Assembly (NCBI RefSeq): GCF_000332645.1
Contig: NZ_AMXN01000005.1
Location: 62,001 to 126,000, forward strand
Direction: 5' to 3'
DNA length: 64,000 nucleotides
From: Bacillus inaquosorum KCTC 13429
GTDB taxonomy: Bacteria; Bacillota; Bacilli; Bacillales; Bacillaceae
The translations under genes were made by a program, and so were the position numbers. Below the pieces are notes generated by a model, which saw nothing but the letters and a program-made list of their open reading frames with translations, made no database searches and was not told the origin of the DNA. This document shows, piece after piece, positions 8,696-17,441 of the stretch; position 1 is the first letter of the stretch, and the number at the start of each line of letters is the position of its first letter.

Positions 8696-10228
8696 TTACT
8701 TTGCATAGACGCCCGGCCCGATTGGCCAGCCGAATACGTACCAAATAAACATCATGAGCAGCCACGCCAAGAAGAACAGAACCGTATACGGAATCATTGT
8801 TGAAATCACGGTTCCAAACCCCGCATCTGTTTTGTAGCGCTTATAGTACGCCAGCAGCATCGGCAAATAAGGATTCATCGGCGTGATGGTGTTGGTGGCG
8901 GAGTCCGCTATCCGATAGGCGATTTGAATAAAAGCGGGATGGAAATCCAGCAGCATCAGCATCGGAATAAACACGGGTGCCAGCAGCGCCCATAACGCGG
9001 AACCGCTCGTAATAAACAGACTGACGATACACGTCAGCAACGAAAATCCGATTAATACAGGGAATCCCGTTAGATGAATAGATTGCAGAAAGTCAGCGCC
9101 TTTTACCGCCATAAAAATCCCCATATTGCTCCATGTGAAAAAAGCGATAAACTGAGAAATGACAAATACGAGCACAATAAAACCTGACATACCTTTAACG
9201 GAATCACCCATCAGCTTCGGAACATCTGTCTGATCCTTAATGCGTCCGGCCATGATGCCGTAGACAACCGATACAGTAACAAAAAACAGTAAAATGATTG
9301 GGATAATGCCTTTCAGAAAAGGTGAGGAAAGAATTGAGCCGTTTTCAGGATCTCGCAGGAGCGCTCCCTCCGGTACGACTAATATCGCAATGATGCCCGC
9401 GTATAAGAGAGCCGCAGCCCCTGCCCCCTTCAGCGCTTTGATCTCTTTTTTCGTTAAAGCCGCCATTTCCGGCTGATATTCACCGCGGTAACTGCCAAGC
9501 CGGGGTTCAACGATTTTGTCTGTCACCCATGCTCCGATAAAGGCTAAAACAAATACGGAAGCGGCCATGAAAAACCAGTTATCAACAGCGGACACGTGAG
9601 CATTTTTGTCGATCGTTTGGGCGACCTTTGTGGTGATACCGGAAAGCAGCGCATCTGTCCCGGCAATCATCAGGTTGGCCGTAAAACCTGATCCTACCCC
9701 TGCTGAAGCGGCCGCAAATCCGGCGAGCGGATGACGGCCGGCTGCCATGAAAATCAGCGCGCCTACCGGCGGTATAATCACCCATGCCGCATCGGAAGCC
9801 AGATTCCCTAAAATCCCGACAAATACAACGGAGTAGCTGATGATCGCTTTCGGAATGTGGGCCATCATCTTCTGCAACACAGCTTCAATTAAACCGACCC
9901 GTTCCGCCAGCCCGATGCCGAGCACCATCGTAAGCACAAGGCCGAGCGGCGGAAATTGAACAAAGTTGTTTACCGCTTCCGTCAGCATCCAGTGAATGCC
10001 CTCGGTGCTAAGCAAACTTTTGACTGCTATTGCTTTGCCGTCCGCCGGATGTGTTACTGCGTTTCCAGCCAGCAAAACAGACATGGCGATGACGATCATA
10101 GATAAGTAGATAAACAGCATAAAAGGATCAGGCAGCTTGTTTCCAGCCTTTTCGATCCACTTTAATATTCCTTTATGCTCGATCTTTTGTAAAGAATCAG
10201 CAGTCATTTCCGGCAGATGTTTAGCCAT
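8696..10228 (-). CDS. AbgT-family transporter (p-aminobenzoyl-glutamate type)
   Basis: 510-residue polytopic membrane protein with about a dozen hydrophobic helices. The GSGFTANLMIAGTDAL stretch near 180 and NTITPMNPYLP near 440 are hallmark segments of AbgT/MtrF transporters. Family members import p-aminobenzoyl-glutamate or, in MtrF/YdaH, export sulfonamides and p-aminobenzoate. Placement between two M20D amidohydrolases favours uptake of an N-acyl or aminobenzoyl amino acid for hydrolysis. The 21-base gaps on both sides indicate one operon. I do not recall an AbgT gene at this locus in strain 168. Confidence 0.9.
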   Translation of the reverse strand: MAKHLPEMTADSLQKIEHKGILKWIEKAGNKLPDPFMLFIYLSMIVIAMSVLLAGNAVTHPADGKAIAVKSLLSTEGIHWMLTEAVNNFVQFPPLGLVLTMVLGIGLAERVGLIEAVLQKMMAHIPKAIISYSVVFVGILGNLASDAAWVIIPPVGALIFMAAGRHPLAGFAAASAGVGSGFTANLMIAGTDALLSGITTKVAQTIDKNAHVSAVDNWFFMAASVFVLAFIGAWVTDKIVEPRLGSYRGEYQPEMAALTKKEIKALKGAGAAALLYAGIIAILVVPEGALLRDPENGSILSSPFLKGIIPIILLFFVTVSVVYGIMAGRIKDQTDVPKLMGDSVKGMSGFIVLVFVISQFIAFFTWSNMGIFMAVKGADFLQSIHLTGFPVLIGFSLLTCIVSLFITSGSALWALLAPVFIPMLMLLDFHPAFIQIAYRIADSATNTITPMNPYLPMLLAYYKRYKTDAGFGTVISTMIPYTVLFFLAWLLMMFIWYVFGWPIGPGVYAK

Positions 10229-10249
10229 AGCGCCCTCCTATAATCGGTT

Positions 10250-11434
10250 TTAGTATGCCTTCACAGAAAACGTATGATGGGAATTGAGAATAAAAAAGAC
10301 TGAATTTACAAATATTTTAACACCTGCTGGTAATGCGTTTTCGTCAAATGTGAATTTAGGATGGTGATGAGGATAGATCATCTCCTCGCCTCCCGCTCCC
10401 AAAGCGATGTAACAGCTCGGCACTCGTTCAGAAAATGCGGAGAAATCCTCACCGCCCATCATCGGTTCTAACGGAAATACCTGTTCCTCTCCCCAAAGAC
10501 TTACTGCTGCTTGTTTCACAAGCTCGGTGATATCCCGATCGTTTACAACAGATTTGTATCCATGGCGAAAATCAAATTCATATGAGGCGCCGTGGGCTTC
10601 GGTTACACCTTTTATGATCTGCTCCATCCGCAGTTTCGCCTGTTCCCGGATTTCTTCCTTAAACGTTCGCAATGTCCCGCCCAGCGTTACGGTATCTGGG
10701 ATGACATTGTAGGCTGAGCCTGCGCTGCACATCGTGACGGAGAGCACCAGCCTTTCAGCTGGATCTGTATGTCTCGAGGATATGGTTTGCAAATGAGAAA
10801 TCAGCTGAGAGGCGATCACGAGCGGATCGACGCACTGTTCGGGCTGGGAGGCGTGTCCGCCTTTTCCTTGAATCGTGATATCAAAGCGGTCAGAATTCGC
10901 AGTGACAGCACCTGATGCCAGACCGATTTTTCCTAATGGCATGGCAGAAAACAGATGGATGGCTAAGCACATATCAAGATGATCGGTAACACCGGCCTGC
11001 ACCATTTCCTGCGCTCCGCCGGGATGAACCTCCTCGGCATGCTGAAAAATGAAATAGACTTCGCCCCTGATTTCGTCCTTTCTCTGAGATAATACCTCAG
11101 CCGCCCCAAGCAGCATAGCGGTATGCCCATCATGGCCGCAGGCATGCATCACACCCGAATGCCGGGAAGAAAAATCGCTCTCATGCTCCTCCTGAATCGG
11201 CAGGGCGTCCATATCAGCGCGCAGCCCAATGCGTTTACCGGTCCGGGAACCGATCAGCCGGGCGACCACGCTTGTCCTTGTCGGACGTCTGATGTCAAGG
11301 TTGCCAAAAGTAGAAAGCGTATCATATACAAATTGAGCTGTTTTTTCTTCTTGAAAGGACAGCTCTGGGTATTGATGGAGATGTCTCCTCCATTCAATCA
11401 CATTCTTGTACGTAGCGGCATATTCATCCATCAT
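10250..11434 (-). CDS. M20D amidohydrolase (hippurate hydrolase/YxeP-like), first gene of the abg-like operon
   Basis: 394-residue cytoplasmic metallo-amidohydrolase of the HipO/N-acyl-amino-acid hydrolase group. Metal ligands can be read in MHACGHDGHT, HAEEVHPGG and HHHPKF; GGHASQPEQ is the dimerisation-domain His region. It is closer in pattern to N-acetyl/N-acyl amino acid hydrolases than to AbgB. Two adjacent ATGs (11434, 11431) are possible starts, and the ribosome site (GGGGGCTGGAAG) is poor. No regulator gene lies next to the operon, and I see no convincing promoter in the 11435-11545 gap. Substrate uncertain. Confidence 0.87.
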   Translation of the reverse strand: MMDEYAATYKNVIEWRRHLHQYPELSFQEEKTAQFVYDTLSTFGNLDIRRPTRTSVVARLIGSRTGKRIGLRADMDALPIQEEHESDFSSRHSGVMHACGHDGHTAMLLGAAEVLSQRKDEIRGEVYFIFQHAEEVHPGGAQEMVQAGVTDHLDMCLAIHLFSAMPLGKIGLASGAVTANSDRFDITIQGKGGHASQPEQCVDPLVIASQLISHLQTISSRHTDPAERLVLSVTMCSAGSAYNVIPDTVTLGGTLRTFKEEIREQAKLRMEQIIKGVTEAHGASYEFDFRHGYKSVVNDRDITELVKQAAVSLWGEEQVFPLEPMMGGEDFSAFSERVPSCYIALGAGGEEMIYPHHHPKFTFDENALPAGVKIFVNSVFFILNSHHTFSVKAY

Positions 11435-11545
11435 GCTTCCAGCCCCCAATCGTTTTTAGAAACTCTTGCATTTACTTTATTGATTATATGGCGCTGGTTC
11501 AATCGGAATGTCAGACAATCTGACTTATTAAAGGTGACATAGATC

Positions 11546-11581
11546 AAAAAAAGAAGAGGAAATCTGACAGATTTCCTCTTC
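11546..11581 (-). terminator. terminator of yfjN, overlapping its stop codon
   Basis: A near-perfect stem GAAGAGGAAATCT / AGATTTCCTCTTC followed on the minus strand by seven T; the 5' arm begins in the TAG stop codon of yfjN. Confidence 0.88.
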
Positions 11582-12564
11582 TACTGCTCTTCCATCCCAT
11601 CAAGATACTTTCTCTCAAAGTCATCGAGCAATGCACGCACTTCATCTGTTGACTTTGTGTTCATGCATTGATTTCTTAATTCACTTGCCCCGCGGAATCC
11701 ACGGAGATATATCTTAAAAAAGCGAGGAAGAGGCTTGTACGCGCGGGCTTCTGTTTTAGAATATTCATCATGGAGATCCAGATGCAGCCTTAAGAGATCA
11801 AGCAATTCCTTACTGCTATGTTCTTTCGGCTCCTTTTCAAAGGCAAACGGATTTGTAAAAATACCGCGCCCGATCATAATCCCATCAACACCATATTGTT
11901 CAGCGAGCTTCAAACCAGTTTGGCGGTCAGGAATATCACCATTGATCGTTAAAAGTGTATCTGGCGCCACCTCGTCACGAAGTTTCTTAATCTCCGGGAT
12001 GAGTTCCCAATGCGCATCCACTTTACTCATTTCAGCTCTTGTACGCAGATGAATGGAAAGATTAGCAATATCCTGCTTCAATACATGTGTCAGCCAATCA
12101 CGCCATTCATCTATATCCGTGTAACCAAGCCTTGTTTTCACGCTTACTGGCAATCCCCCTGCTTTTGCTGCTTGTATTAATTCTGCTGCAACCTCTGGAC
12201 GACAAATAAGGCCGCTTCCCTTTCCATTCCCTGCCACATTAGGCACAGGGCAGCCCATATTGATATCCAGACCCTTAAACCCTAATTCCGCCATCCCAAT
12301 ACTCATTTGGCGAAAGTTTTCAGGCTTATCCCCCCATATGTGGGCAACCATTGGCTGTTCATCCTCTGTGAAAGTCAAACGGCCACGCACACTATCCTTC
12401 CCATCCGGGTGACAATAGCTCTCCGAGTTTGTAAACTCTGTAAAAAACACATCCGGTCTGCCAGCTTCACTCACTACATGGCGGAAAACAACATCCGTCA
12501 CATCTTCCATTGGTGCCAGTACAAAAAATGGTCGTGGTAGTTCACGCCAGAAATTATCTATCAT
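11581..12564 (-). CDS. yfjN: tRNA-dihydrouridine synthase
   Basis: FMN enzyme reducing uridines in the D-loop of tRNA. 327 residues starting MIDNFWRE. Family signatures: LAPMEDVTD at 16-24, the catalytic-cysteine segment NMGCPVPNV near 106, VSVKTRLGY near 150 and the phosphate-binding MIGRGIF near 240. The frame stays open 43 codons further up, but a sigma-A-like promoter at 12643-12672 lies inside that extension, so the start is at 12564, or at 12585 (MKGF) with AAAGGA just after it. This is one of the Dus paralogues of B. subtilis. It ends at a terminator next to the abg-like operon. Confidence 0.93.
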   Translation of the reverse strand: MIDNFWRELPRPFFVLAPMEDVTDVVFRHVVSEAGRPDVFFTEFTNSESYCHPDGKDSVRGRLTFTEDEQPMVAHIWGDKPENFRQMSIGMAELGFKGLDINMGCPVPNVAGNGKGSGLICRPEVAAELIQAAKAGGLPVSVKTRLGYTDIDEWRDWLTHVLKQDIANLSIHLRTRAEMSKVDAHWELIPEIKKLRDEVAPDTLLTINGDIPDRQTGLKLAEQYGVDGIMIGRGIFTNPFAFEKEPKEHSSKELLDLLRLHLDLHDEYSKTEARAYKPLPRFFKIYLRGFRGASELRNQCMNTKSTDEVRALLDDFERKYLDGMEEQ

Positions 12565-12939
12565 AACAAATTCAAATCCTTTCATTATGGAGACGGCCAA
12601 ATCTTTATCCCAAATTAAAAAGCTGATCATGCTTCTTTTACACTTATAGCATGCTTCAGCACTTCTTATCAAACTATAGTAAATTTTGAACATTTAAATC
12701 TTTACCAAGTGTAAAGAAACCGGTGAGAAAAGGCAGTTTAGATCATAGGCTAGGTATATTATCGAGATTTATACAGTATACTCCTGAGTATTTTTTAGAT
12801 GGACGAGTATCACATACTTGTTTCTCCGCCCCTACCCAAATTTGTGAAACTAAGATATTGAATTGGTTTGGCTCTTAAAAATCCCGGGATTCTTATTGAA
12901 AAAAACCGAGAAATTCAGACTGGACAAGGGCGGCGCATG
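12565..12939. other. AT-rich intergenic stretch without a gene
   Basis: Apart from the yfjN promoter at 12643-12672 I see nothing supportable here. No reading frame with a ribosome site is present, and it ends at the yfjO terminator. Confidence 0.6.
12643..12672 (-). promoter_or_regulatory. Candidate promoter of yfjN
   Basis: TTGATA (12667-12672), 18 bases, TATAAG (12643-12648) with an extended -10 TG. It lies about 80 bases before the chosen ATG. Confidence 0.5.
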
Positions 12940-12984
12940 AAAAAGACCCGGAAACCGGAATTGTATTTTACCGGAATCCAAGTC
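12940..12984 (-). terminator. terminator of yfjO
   Basis: On the minus strand a 14-bp stem with several G-U pairs (GACTTGGATTCCGG with CCGGTTTCCGGGTC) is followed by TTTTT. Confidence 0.7.
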
Positions 12985-13003
12985 TGATTAGGAATTGTTT
13001 ATT

Positions 13004-14404
13004 TTAGTTAGACGATTTCAATACAAGCTTCGCCACAGCTTCCACATGAGCCGTCTGCGGAAACATATCCACAGGCTGAATATATTCCACGCGATAATCC
13101 TTTGACAGCGCCTGCAAGTCCTTTGCAAGCGTGGATGGATTGCAGGATACATAGACAAAGCATTTCGGTTTGACTTTTTTGATCGTGTCCAGGAACGTGC
13201 TGTCACAGCCGGTTCTTGGCGGGTCGACGATGACGACGTCCGGACGGAAGCCTTCTTTCGTCCATTTCGGGAGCCAATGCTCAGCTGTTCCTGTTACGTA
13301 TGTGGCATTTGTCATGCCGTGTTTTTTGGCGTTTTTCTTGGCATCATCAATTGATTCCTTGATGACGTCCATGCCGCGGACTTCCTTCGCTCCGTCCGCC
13401 ACCCACATTCCGATGGTGCCGACGCCGCAATACGCGTCAACGACTTTTTCTTTTCCGGTCAGCTGCGCCGCTTTTTTCACTTCGTCATACAGCTTGACGG
13501 TTTGCTCCGGGTTGAGCTGGAAGAAAGCGCGGGCGCTCAGTTCAAATGATACGTCGCCAAGCACCTCTTGAATCACTGTTTTTCCGGCGAGCGGTTTTGT
13601 TTTCTCACCGAAAATCACAGAGGTTTTCGCTCCGTTTACATTTTGGATAATGGATTTGACCTCTGGCAGGCGCTTTTGGATCGCTTTGACGATTTCTTCC
13701 TTGTGCGGAAGCGTTTCTTTTGCTGTCACAAGCACGACCTGCACTTCGCCTGTTTCAAAACCGACTCGCGTCACAATGGTGCGAACGTCGCCTTTTCGCT
13801 TCCGTTCATTATAAACAGACACATTGAAATCCTCTAAAATGCGGCGGACGATTCCTGTTGTTTTATTTGTTGCCGGATGCTGGACGACGCAGTCTTTAAT
13901 CGGCACAATATCATGAGAATCAAGGCCGTATAAGCCGGCGATGATGCTGCCGCTTTGCGAGCGCCCGATTTGGAATTGGCTTTTGTTGCGATAATTCCAC
14001 GGGTTGTCCATGCCGATCGTTTCTTTGATTTCCATGTTCTCTATTTTTAACTTCGTATGGCGCTCAAGCGACTGAATGACGATGTCTCGTTTTTCCCGAA
14101 GCTGCTGGCTGTATGCAAGGTGCTGAAGCTGGCAGCCACCGCACTGTTCATATACAGGACAAGGCGGTGCCACGCGGTGCTCCGACGATTTGCGGATCTT
14201 CTTAATGCGCCCCTCCGAAAACTTCGGCTGAACCTTTGTGGCCTGCACGACAACCTCTTCACCAGGAAGCGCACCGGGCACAAAGACGACTTTTTTCTTA
14301 AAGTAGCCGACACCTTCACCGTTAATGCCGAGACGCTTAATCGTCAGCGGAAAGGTTTGTCCGACTTTCAGTTCGACGGGCGCCTGTTTCTTTTGTTGGT
14401 TCAC
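13004..14404 (-). CDS. yfjO: 23S rRNA (uracil-5-)-methyltransferase, RlmCD/TrmA-like
   Basis: 466-residue SAM-dependent RNA m5U methyltransferase. An N-terminal TRAM domain (about 10-70) is followed by a cysteine cluster for an Fe-S centre, [15 protein letters not shown] near 85, then the SAM motif [10 protein letters not shown] near 320, the DPPRTGCD motif near 400 and the catalytic cysteine in [13 protein letters not shown] near 430. It is a paralogue of the RlmCD enzyme encoded elsewhere in B. subtilis, so its exact uridine target is not clear from sequence. It lies downstream of yfjP, with a promoter of its own ending in an extended -10. Confidence 0.93.
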   Translation of the reverse strand: MNQQKKQAPVELKVGQTFPLTIKRLGINGEGVGYFKKKVVFVPGALPGEEVVVQATKVQPKFSEGRIKKIRKSSEHRVAPPCPVYEQCGGCQLQHLAYSQQLREKRDIVIQSLERHTKLKIENMEIKETIGMDNPWNYRNKSQFQIGRSQSGSIIAGLYGLDSHDIVPIKDCVVQHPATNKTTGIVRRILEDFNVSVYNERKRKGDVRTIVTRVGFETGEVQVVLVTAKETLPHKEEIVKAIQKRLPEVKSIIQNVNGAKTSVIFGEKTKPLAGKTVIQEVLGDVSFELSARAFFQLNPEQTVKLYDEVKKAAQLTGKEKVVDAYCGVGTIGMWVADGAKEVRGMDVIKESIDDAKKNAKKHGMTNATYVTGTAEHWLPKWTKEGFRPDVVIVDPPRTGCDSTFLDTIKKVKPKCFVYVSCNPSTLAKDLQALSKDYRVEYIQPVDMFPQTAHVEAVAKLVLKSSN

Positions 14405-14477
14405 GTTGTTCTCTCCGTTTCTATAATGAAGCTTTCTGCAGATGGCAGAAAGTGAAATGTTTTTTTCACATCTTTCT

Positions 14478-14483
14478 AGTATA
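14478..14483 (-). promoter_or_regulatory. -10 box of a candidate yfjO promoter
   Basis: GTGTTATACT on the minus strand gives an extended -10 (TGn-TATACT) about 75 bases before the yfjO start. No good -35 is present, as expected for extended -10 promoters. The same ten bases precede yfjP. Confidence 0.45.
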
Positions 14484-14518
14484 ACACGTTTGCATGATTT
14501 CCTTCATTGTCAGACGAA

Positions 14519-15382
14519 TTATTCGATACTCCTCCACAAATACAGAGACGCATAGCTTAAGTAAGGCTCCCACTCCTTGCTCATCGCCAGCATGACATCC
14601 TTTGCCGGCTTATCGTCCAGCTGAAAATGGCGTTTGATCGCATTCTGGAGACCGATATCGGCAAGCGGGAATAAATTAGGGCGTCCAAGGCCGAACATGA
14701 GAACGTTTTGCACGGTCCACGGGCCGATGCCTCTGATTTTGATCAGTTTCTTCATAATGTCTTCATCCGTCATATTCGGAAGCTCTGACAAGTCGAGTGT
14801 GCCTTCTGCGATCATCCTTGATGTATCAATGGCGTATTCCGCTTTTCTCATGCTGAATTGCAGATCGCGAAGATCCTGATAATCGAGTTCCGCAATCGTT
14901 TCCGGCTTTGGATAGCACCACACGCCGTCCTTCTGCTCGCCAAACGCATGGACAAACCGTTCTGTTAGCGTGTAAGCGAAGGAAAGATTGAGCTGCTGGT
15001 GGATGATGCATTTCATGATGCAGTTGTACACGCTGTAGTCCAGTACAAGCGGCGTGCCTGCATGCTCTTCAAAAATGGCGGACAGACTCGTTTTCGAAAA
15101 ATGATCGAGAACGTGCTGCAAATCATGTTCCCATTGAAAAATCCGCTTGATTTCCTTCATCATCTCATCCTGATCCGTTTCCCCGCTGACGAGAAAATCA
15201 GGCTCGGCCGCATGGCCTAACGCCTGTACCTTCACAATACACACATCCCCCGCCTGGTTTCTGATCGGCACACGGATTTCCCGCGCTTCTTTATCTACCG
15301 CATTGAGGGGATCTAAAGACAGTCTGTCCAACACCCGGTCAAAATGGTACGGAGGCGTGACAGATACGTTTTCCTTCCACAT
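14519..15382 (-). CDS. yfjP: DNA-3-methyladenine glycosylase II (AlkA-like)
   Basis: 287-residue base-excision repair glycosylase of the helix-hairpin-helix superfamily. The HhH hairpin KIRGIGPWTVQNVLM near 210-225 is followed by LGRPNLFPLADIGLQ, whose aspartate is the catalytic base of AlkA enzymes. The N-terminal domain has the AlkA-type beta fold. The start is the ATG reading MWKENV; GTG three codons earlier is part of the GGGTGG ribosome site. Divergent from yfjQ and upstream of yfjO. Confidence 0.92.
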   Translation of the reverse strand: MWKENVSVTPPYHFDRVLDRLSLDPLNAVDKEAREIRVPIRNQAGDVCIVKVQALGHAAEPDFLVSGETDQDEMMKEIKRIFQWEHDLQHVLDHFSKTSLSAIFEEHAGTPLVLDYSVYNCIMKCIIHQQLNLSFAYTLTERFVHAFGEQKDGVWCYPKPETIAELDYQDLRDLQFSMRKAEYAIDTSRMIAEGTLDLSELPNMTDEDIMKKLIKIRGIGPWTVQNVLMFGLGRPNLFPLADIGLQNAIKRHFQLDDKPAKDVMLAMSKEWEPYLSYASLYLWRSIE

Positions 15383-15411
15383 GCAATCCACCCTTTTTCC
15401 GTTTTTTGTTC

Positions 15412-15417
15412 AGTATA
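15412..15417 (-). promoter_or_regulatory. -10 box of a candidate yfjP promoter
   Basis: GTGTTATACT on the minus strand, an extended -10 about 30 bases before the yfjP start, identical over ten bases to the one before yfjO. Confidence 0.45.
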
Positions 15418-15500
15418 ACACGCCGCTGGAAATAGGCAGAGAACACCGTATACTTTTCTCATAAAGGCCGCATGATATAATGGCAGGTGGAGGGTTGTTT

Positions 15501-16460
15501 ATGATCAACATTACCGCAATTACAACAGAGCATCAGCTGCTGAAAAATATACCAATCGAACGTGTGGAACAGCCTGATATTGCATGGTACTGGGTTGATT
15601 TTTACGGCCCGGAGGATACGGAAACGGCGTTATTGAGAGATTTTTTTCATTTTCACCCGCTCGCCATTGAGGATTGCTTCCAGCATATGCAGCGACCGAA
15701 GCTTGACCATTATGACGGCTATCGCTTTTACGTGATTCATGCGTTGAATAAGGAAACGCTGGAGACGGAGGAAGTCGATATCTTTCAAGGCGACAAATTT
15801 GTCGTCACCTTTCATTTACACGAAACACCCGGTATCGCCAAAGTCCGGGAGCGATTGTATGCTTCACCCGACATATTTAAAAAAGGGCCTGGGCACATTT
15901 CTTATATGATCATGGATCAGCTTGTTGATGAGTATTTTCCTCTCGTGTACAAAATTGAAGACCGGCTAAACGAAATTGAAGAAAGCCGGCCCCACAAAAC
16001 GTACGGAACACTGATGAATGAGGTGTTTGATCTCAGGACAGACCTTTTGCACTTGAGACGGACAATTATTCCAATGCGTGATTTGCTCTATCGGATTTTA
16101 AGCCTAGACCATGTGAAAGAGCAGCGGGAAACGAAAGCCTACTTCAGTGACATATACGATCATTTGTTAAAATTGTCTGAGATTGTGGAATCCAACCGTG
16201 ACATGACGTCCGACTTGCGCGACAGCTACGTGACACTGAATTCAAACCGGATGAACGCGATTATGATGACACTGACGATCGTGTCAACCATTTTTATTCC
16301 GCTCACCTTTATCGCCGGGGTATACGGCATGAACTTCGACAACATGCCGGAGCTGCATTGGAAATACGGATATTTTGCCGTGCTCGGCCTTATGGCCGCG
16401 CTTGTGATCGGGATGCTGATATGGTTTGTACATAAAGGATGGTTCAATATATTTAAATGA
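15501..16460 (+). CDS. yfjQ: CorA-like magnesium transporter YfjQ
   Basis: 319-residue divalent-cation channel of the CorA family. There is a large N-terminal cytoplasmic domain, a long helical stalk (about 200-255) and two C-terminal membrane helices, the first ending in the signature YGMNFDNMPEL near 280. The start is the ATG reading MINITAI, six bases after GGTGGAGGG; the frame reads seven codons further upstream. It has its own terminator at 16462-16484. It belongs to the general CorA group and is distinct from the MgtE-type main Mg2+ importer. Confidence 0.93.
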   Translation: MINITAITTEHQLLKNIPIERVEQPDIAWYWVDFYGPEDTETALLRDFFHFHPLAIEDCFQHMQRPKLDHYDGYRFYVIHALNKETLETEEVDIFQGDKFVVTFHLHETPGIAKVRERLYASPDIFKKGPGHISYMIMDQLVDEYFPLVYKIEDRLNEIEESRPHKTYGTLMNEVFDLRTDLLHLRRTIIPMRDLLYRILSLDHVKEQRETKAYFSDIYDHLLKLSEIVESNRDMTSDLRDSYVTLNSNRMNAIMMTLTIVSTIFIPLTFIAGVYGMNFDNMPELHWKYGYFAVLGLMAALVIGMLIWFVHKGWFNIFK

Positions 16461-16461
16461 G

Positions 16462-16484
16462 GACAGCGTGAAGCTGTTCTTTTT
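16462..16484 (+). terminator. terminator of yfjQ
   Basis: GACAGC-GTGAA-GCTGTT stem-loop followed by CTTTTTA just after the yfjQ stop. Confidence 0.7.
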
Positions 16485-16543
16485 ATGTTGGCAGATCATG
16501 TTCTTTTGTTTATAATGGAAAAAATATTCAGGGAGTGATCAGA

Positions 16544-17404
16544 TTGAAAATCGCTGTCATCGGACTCGGCAATATGGGACAGCCCATTGCCAGAAATGTG
16601 CTTCAAGCAGGCTACAAATTGACTGTTTATAACCGAACGAAACAAAAGACGGAAGAACTTGCATCAGAAGGCGCACAGGCAGCTGACACGCCGCGAAAGG
16701 CGGCAGAGTCAGCTGATATTGTCATAACGATGCTTTCAGATGACGATTCTGTCAGCGCTGTGACATTTGGAGAAGACGGATTGATTGAAGGATTAGCAGA
16801 GAACGGCATTCACATCTCGATGAGCACGATCAGTGTTGAGTTCTCAGAAAAGCTCGCAGCAGCTCATGCGGAGAAAGGACAATCCTTCCTCGCCGCTCCT
16901 GTGCTCGGCAGGCCGGATGCCGCCGCCAAAGCCGCGCTTCGCATCATAACAGCTGGACCGGAGGAAGCGAAGCAAACCGCCAAGCCTCTGCTTGACAGCC
17001 TGAGTCAGCAGGTATTTGACGTCGGCGATGAAAGCAAGACTGCAAATGCAGCCAAAATCAGCATCAATTTCTTGCTCGTGTCTATGCTTGAGGCATTATC
17101 TGAATCATTCTTACTGATGGAAAAGTACGGCTTAGAACAAAAACAATTTTTAGAAATCGCCAGCGCTCTCTTTGGCTCTCCTGTCTATCAAAATTACGGA
17201 ACCATCATGGCCGAGCAGAAATTTGAGCCGGCCGGTTTCAAAATGACCTTAGGTCTCAAGGATACCAATCTGGCACTCGCCGCCGCAGAACGAGTCTCTG
17301 CAAACCTCCCTCTTGCCGAGCTTGCCAAGAGCCATTTTGAAAGCGGGATTGAAAAAGGCTTCGGAGATCTGGATTGGGCTGCACTGATTAAATGTATAAA
17401 GTAA
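16544..17404 (+). CDS. yfjR: 3-hydroxyisobutyrate dehydrogenase-family oxidoreductase YfjR
   Basis: 286-residue beta-hydroxyacid dehydrogenase. N-terminal Rossmann motif GLGNMGQPIARN (7-18), a substrate-binding region near 115-125 (LAAPVLGRPDAA) and the catalytic lysine in NAAKISINF near 170. Physiological substrate unknown; family members reduce 3-hydroxyisobutyrate, tartronate semialdehyde or succinic semialdehyde. A TTG start at 16544 follows GGGAG by eight bases; a GTG three codons upstream overlaps that ribosome site and is rejected. Monocistronic, converging on pdaA at a shared terminator. Confidence 0.9.
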   Translation: MKIAVIGLGNMGQPIARNVLQAGYKLTVYNRTKQKTEELASEGAQAADTPRKAAESADIVITMLSDDDSVSAVTFGEDGLIEGLAENGIHISMSTISVEFSEKLAAAHAEKGQSFLAAPVLGRPDAAAKAALRIITAGPEEAKQTAKPLLDSLSQQVFDVGDESKTANAAKISINFLLVSMLEALSESFLLMEKYGLEQKQFLEIASALFGSPVYQNYGTIMAEQKFEPAGFKMTLGLKDTNLALAAAERVSANLPLAELAKSHFESGIEKGFGDLDWAALIKCIK

Positions 17405-17409
17405 TGAGA

Positions 17410-17437
17410 AAAGCCTCTCCGTTTAAGGAGGGGCTTT
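17410..17437. terminator. bidirectional terminator between yfjR and pdaA
   Basis: AAAGCCTCTCC and GGAGGGGCTTT pair around GTTTAA, with A-run and T-run on the two sides, between convergent genes. Confidence 0.88.
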
Positions 17438-17441
17438 CTTG

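Noticed and set aside
12565..12693. N-terminal extension of the dihydrouridine synthase by 43 codons
   Set aside because: The extension precedes the family's conserved N-terminus, has no ribosome site and contains a plausible promoter.
12937..12987. 16-codon frame starting MKKTRKPELY
   Set aside because: It lies wholly in the yfjO terminator stem and has only a chance upstream purine stretch.
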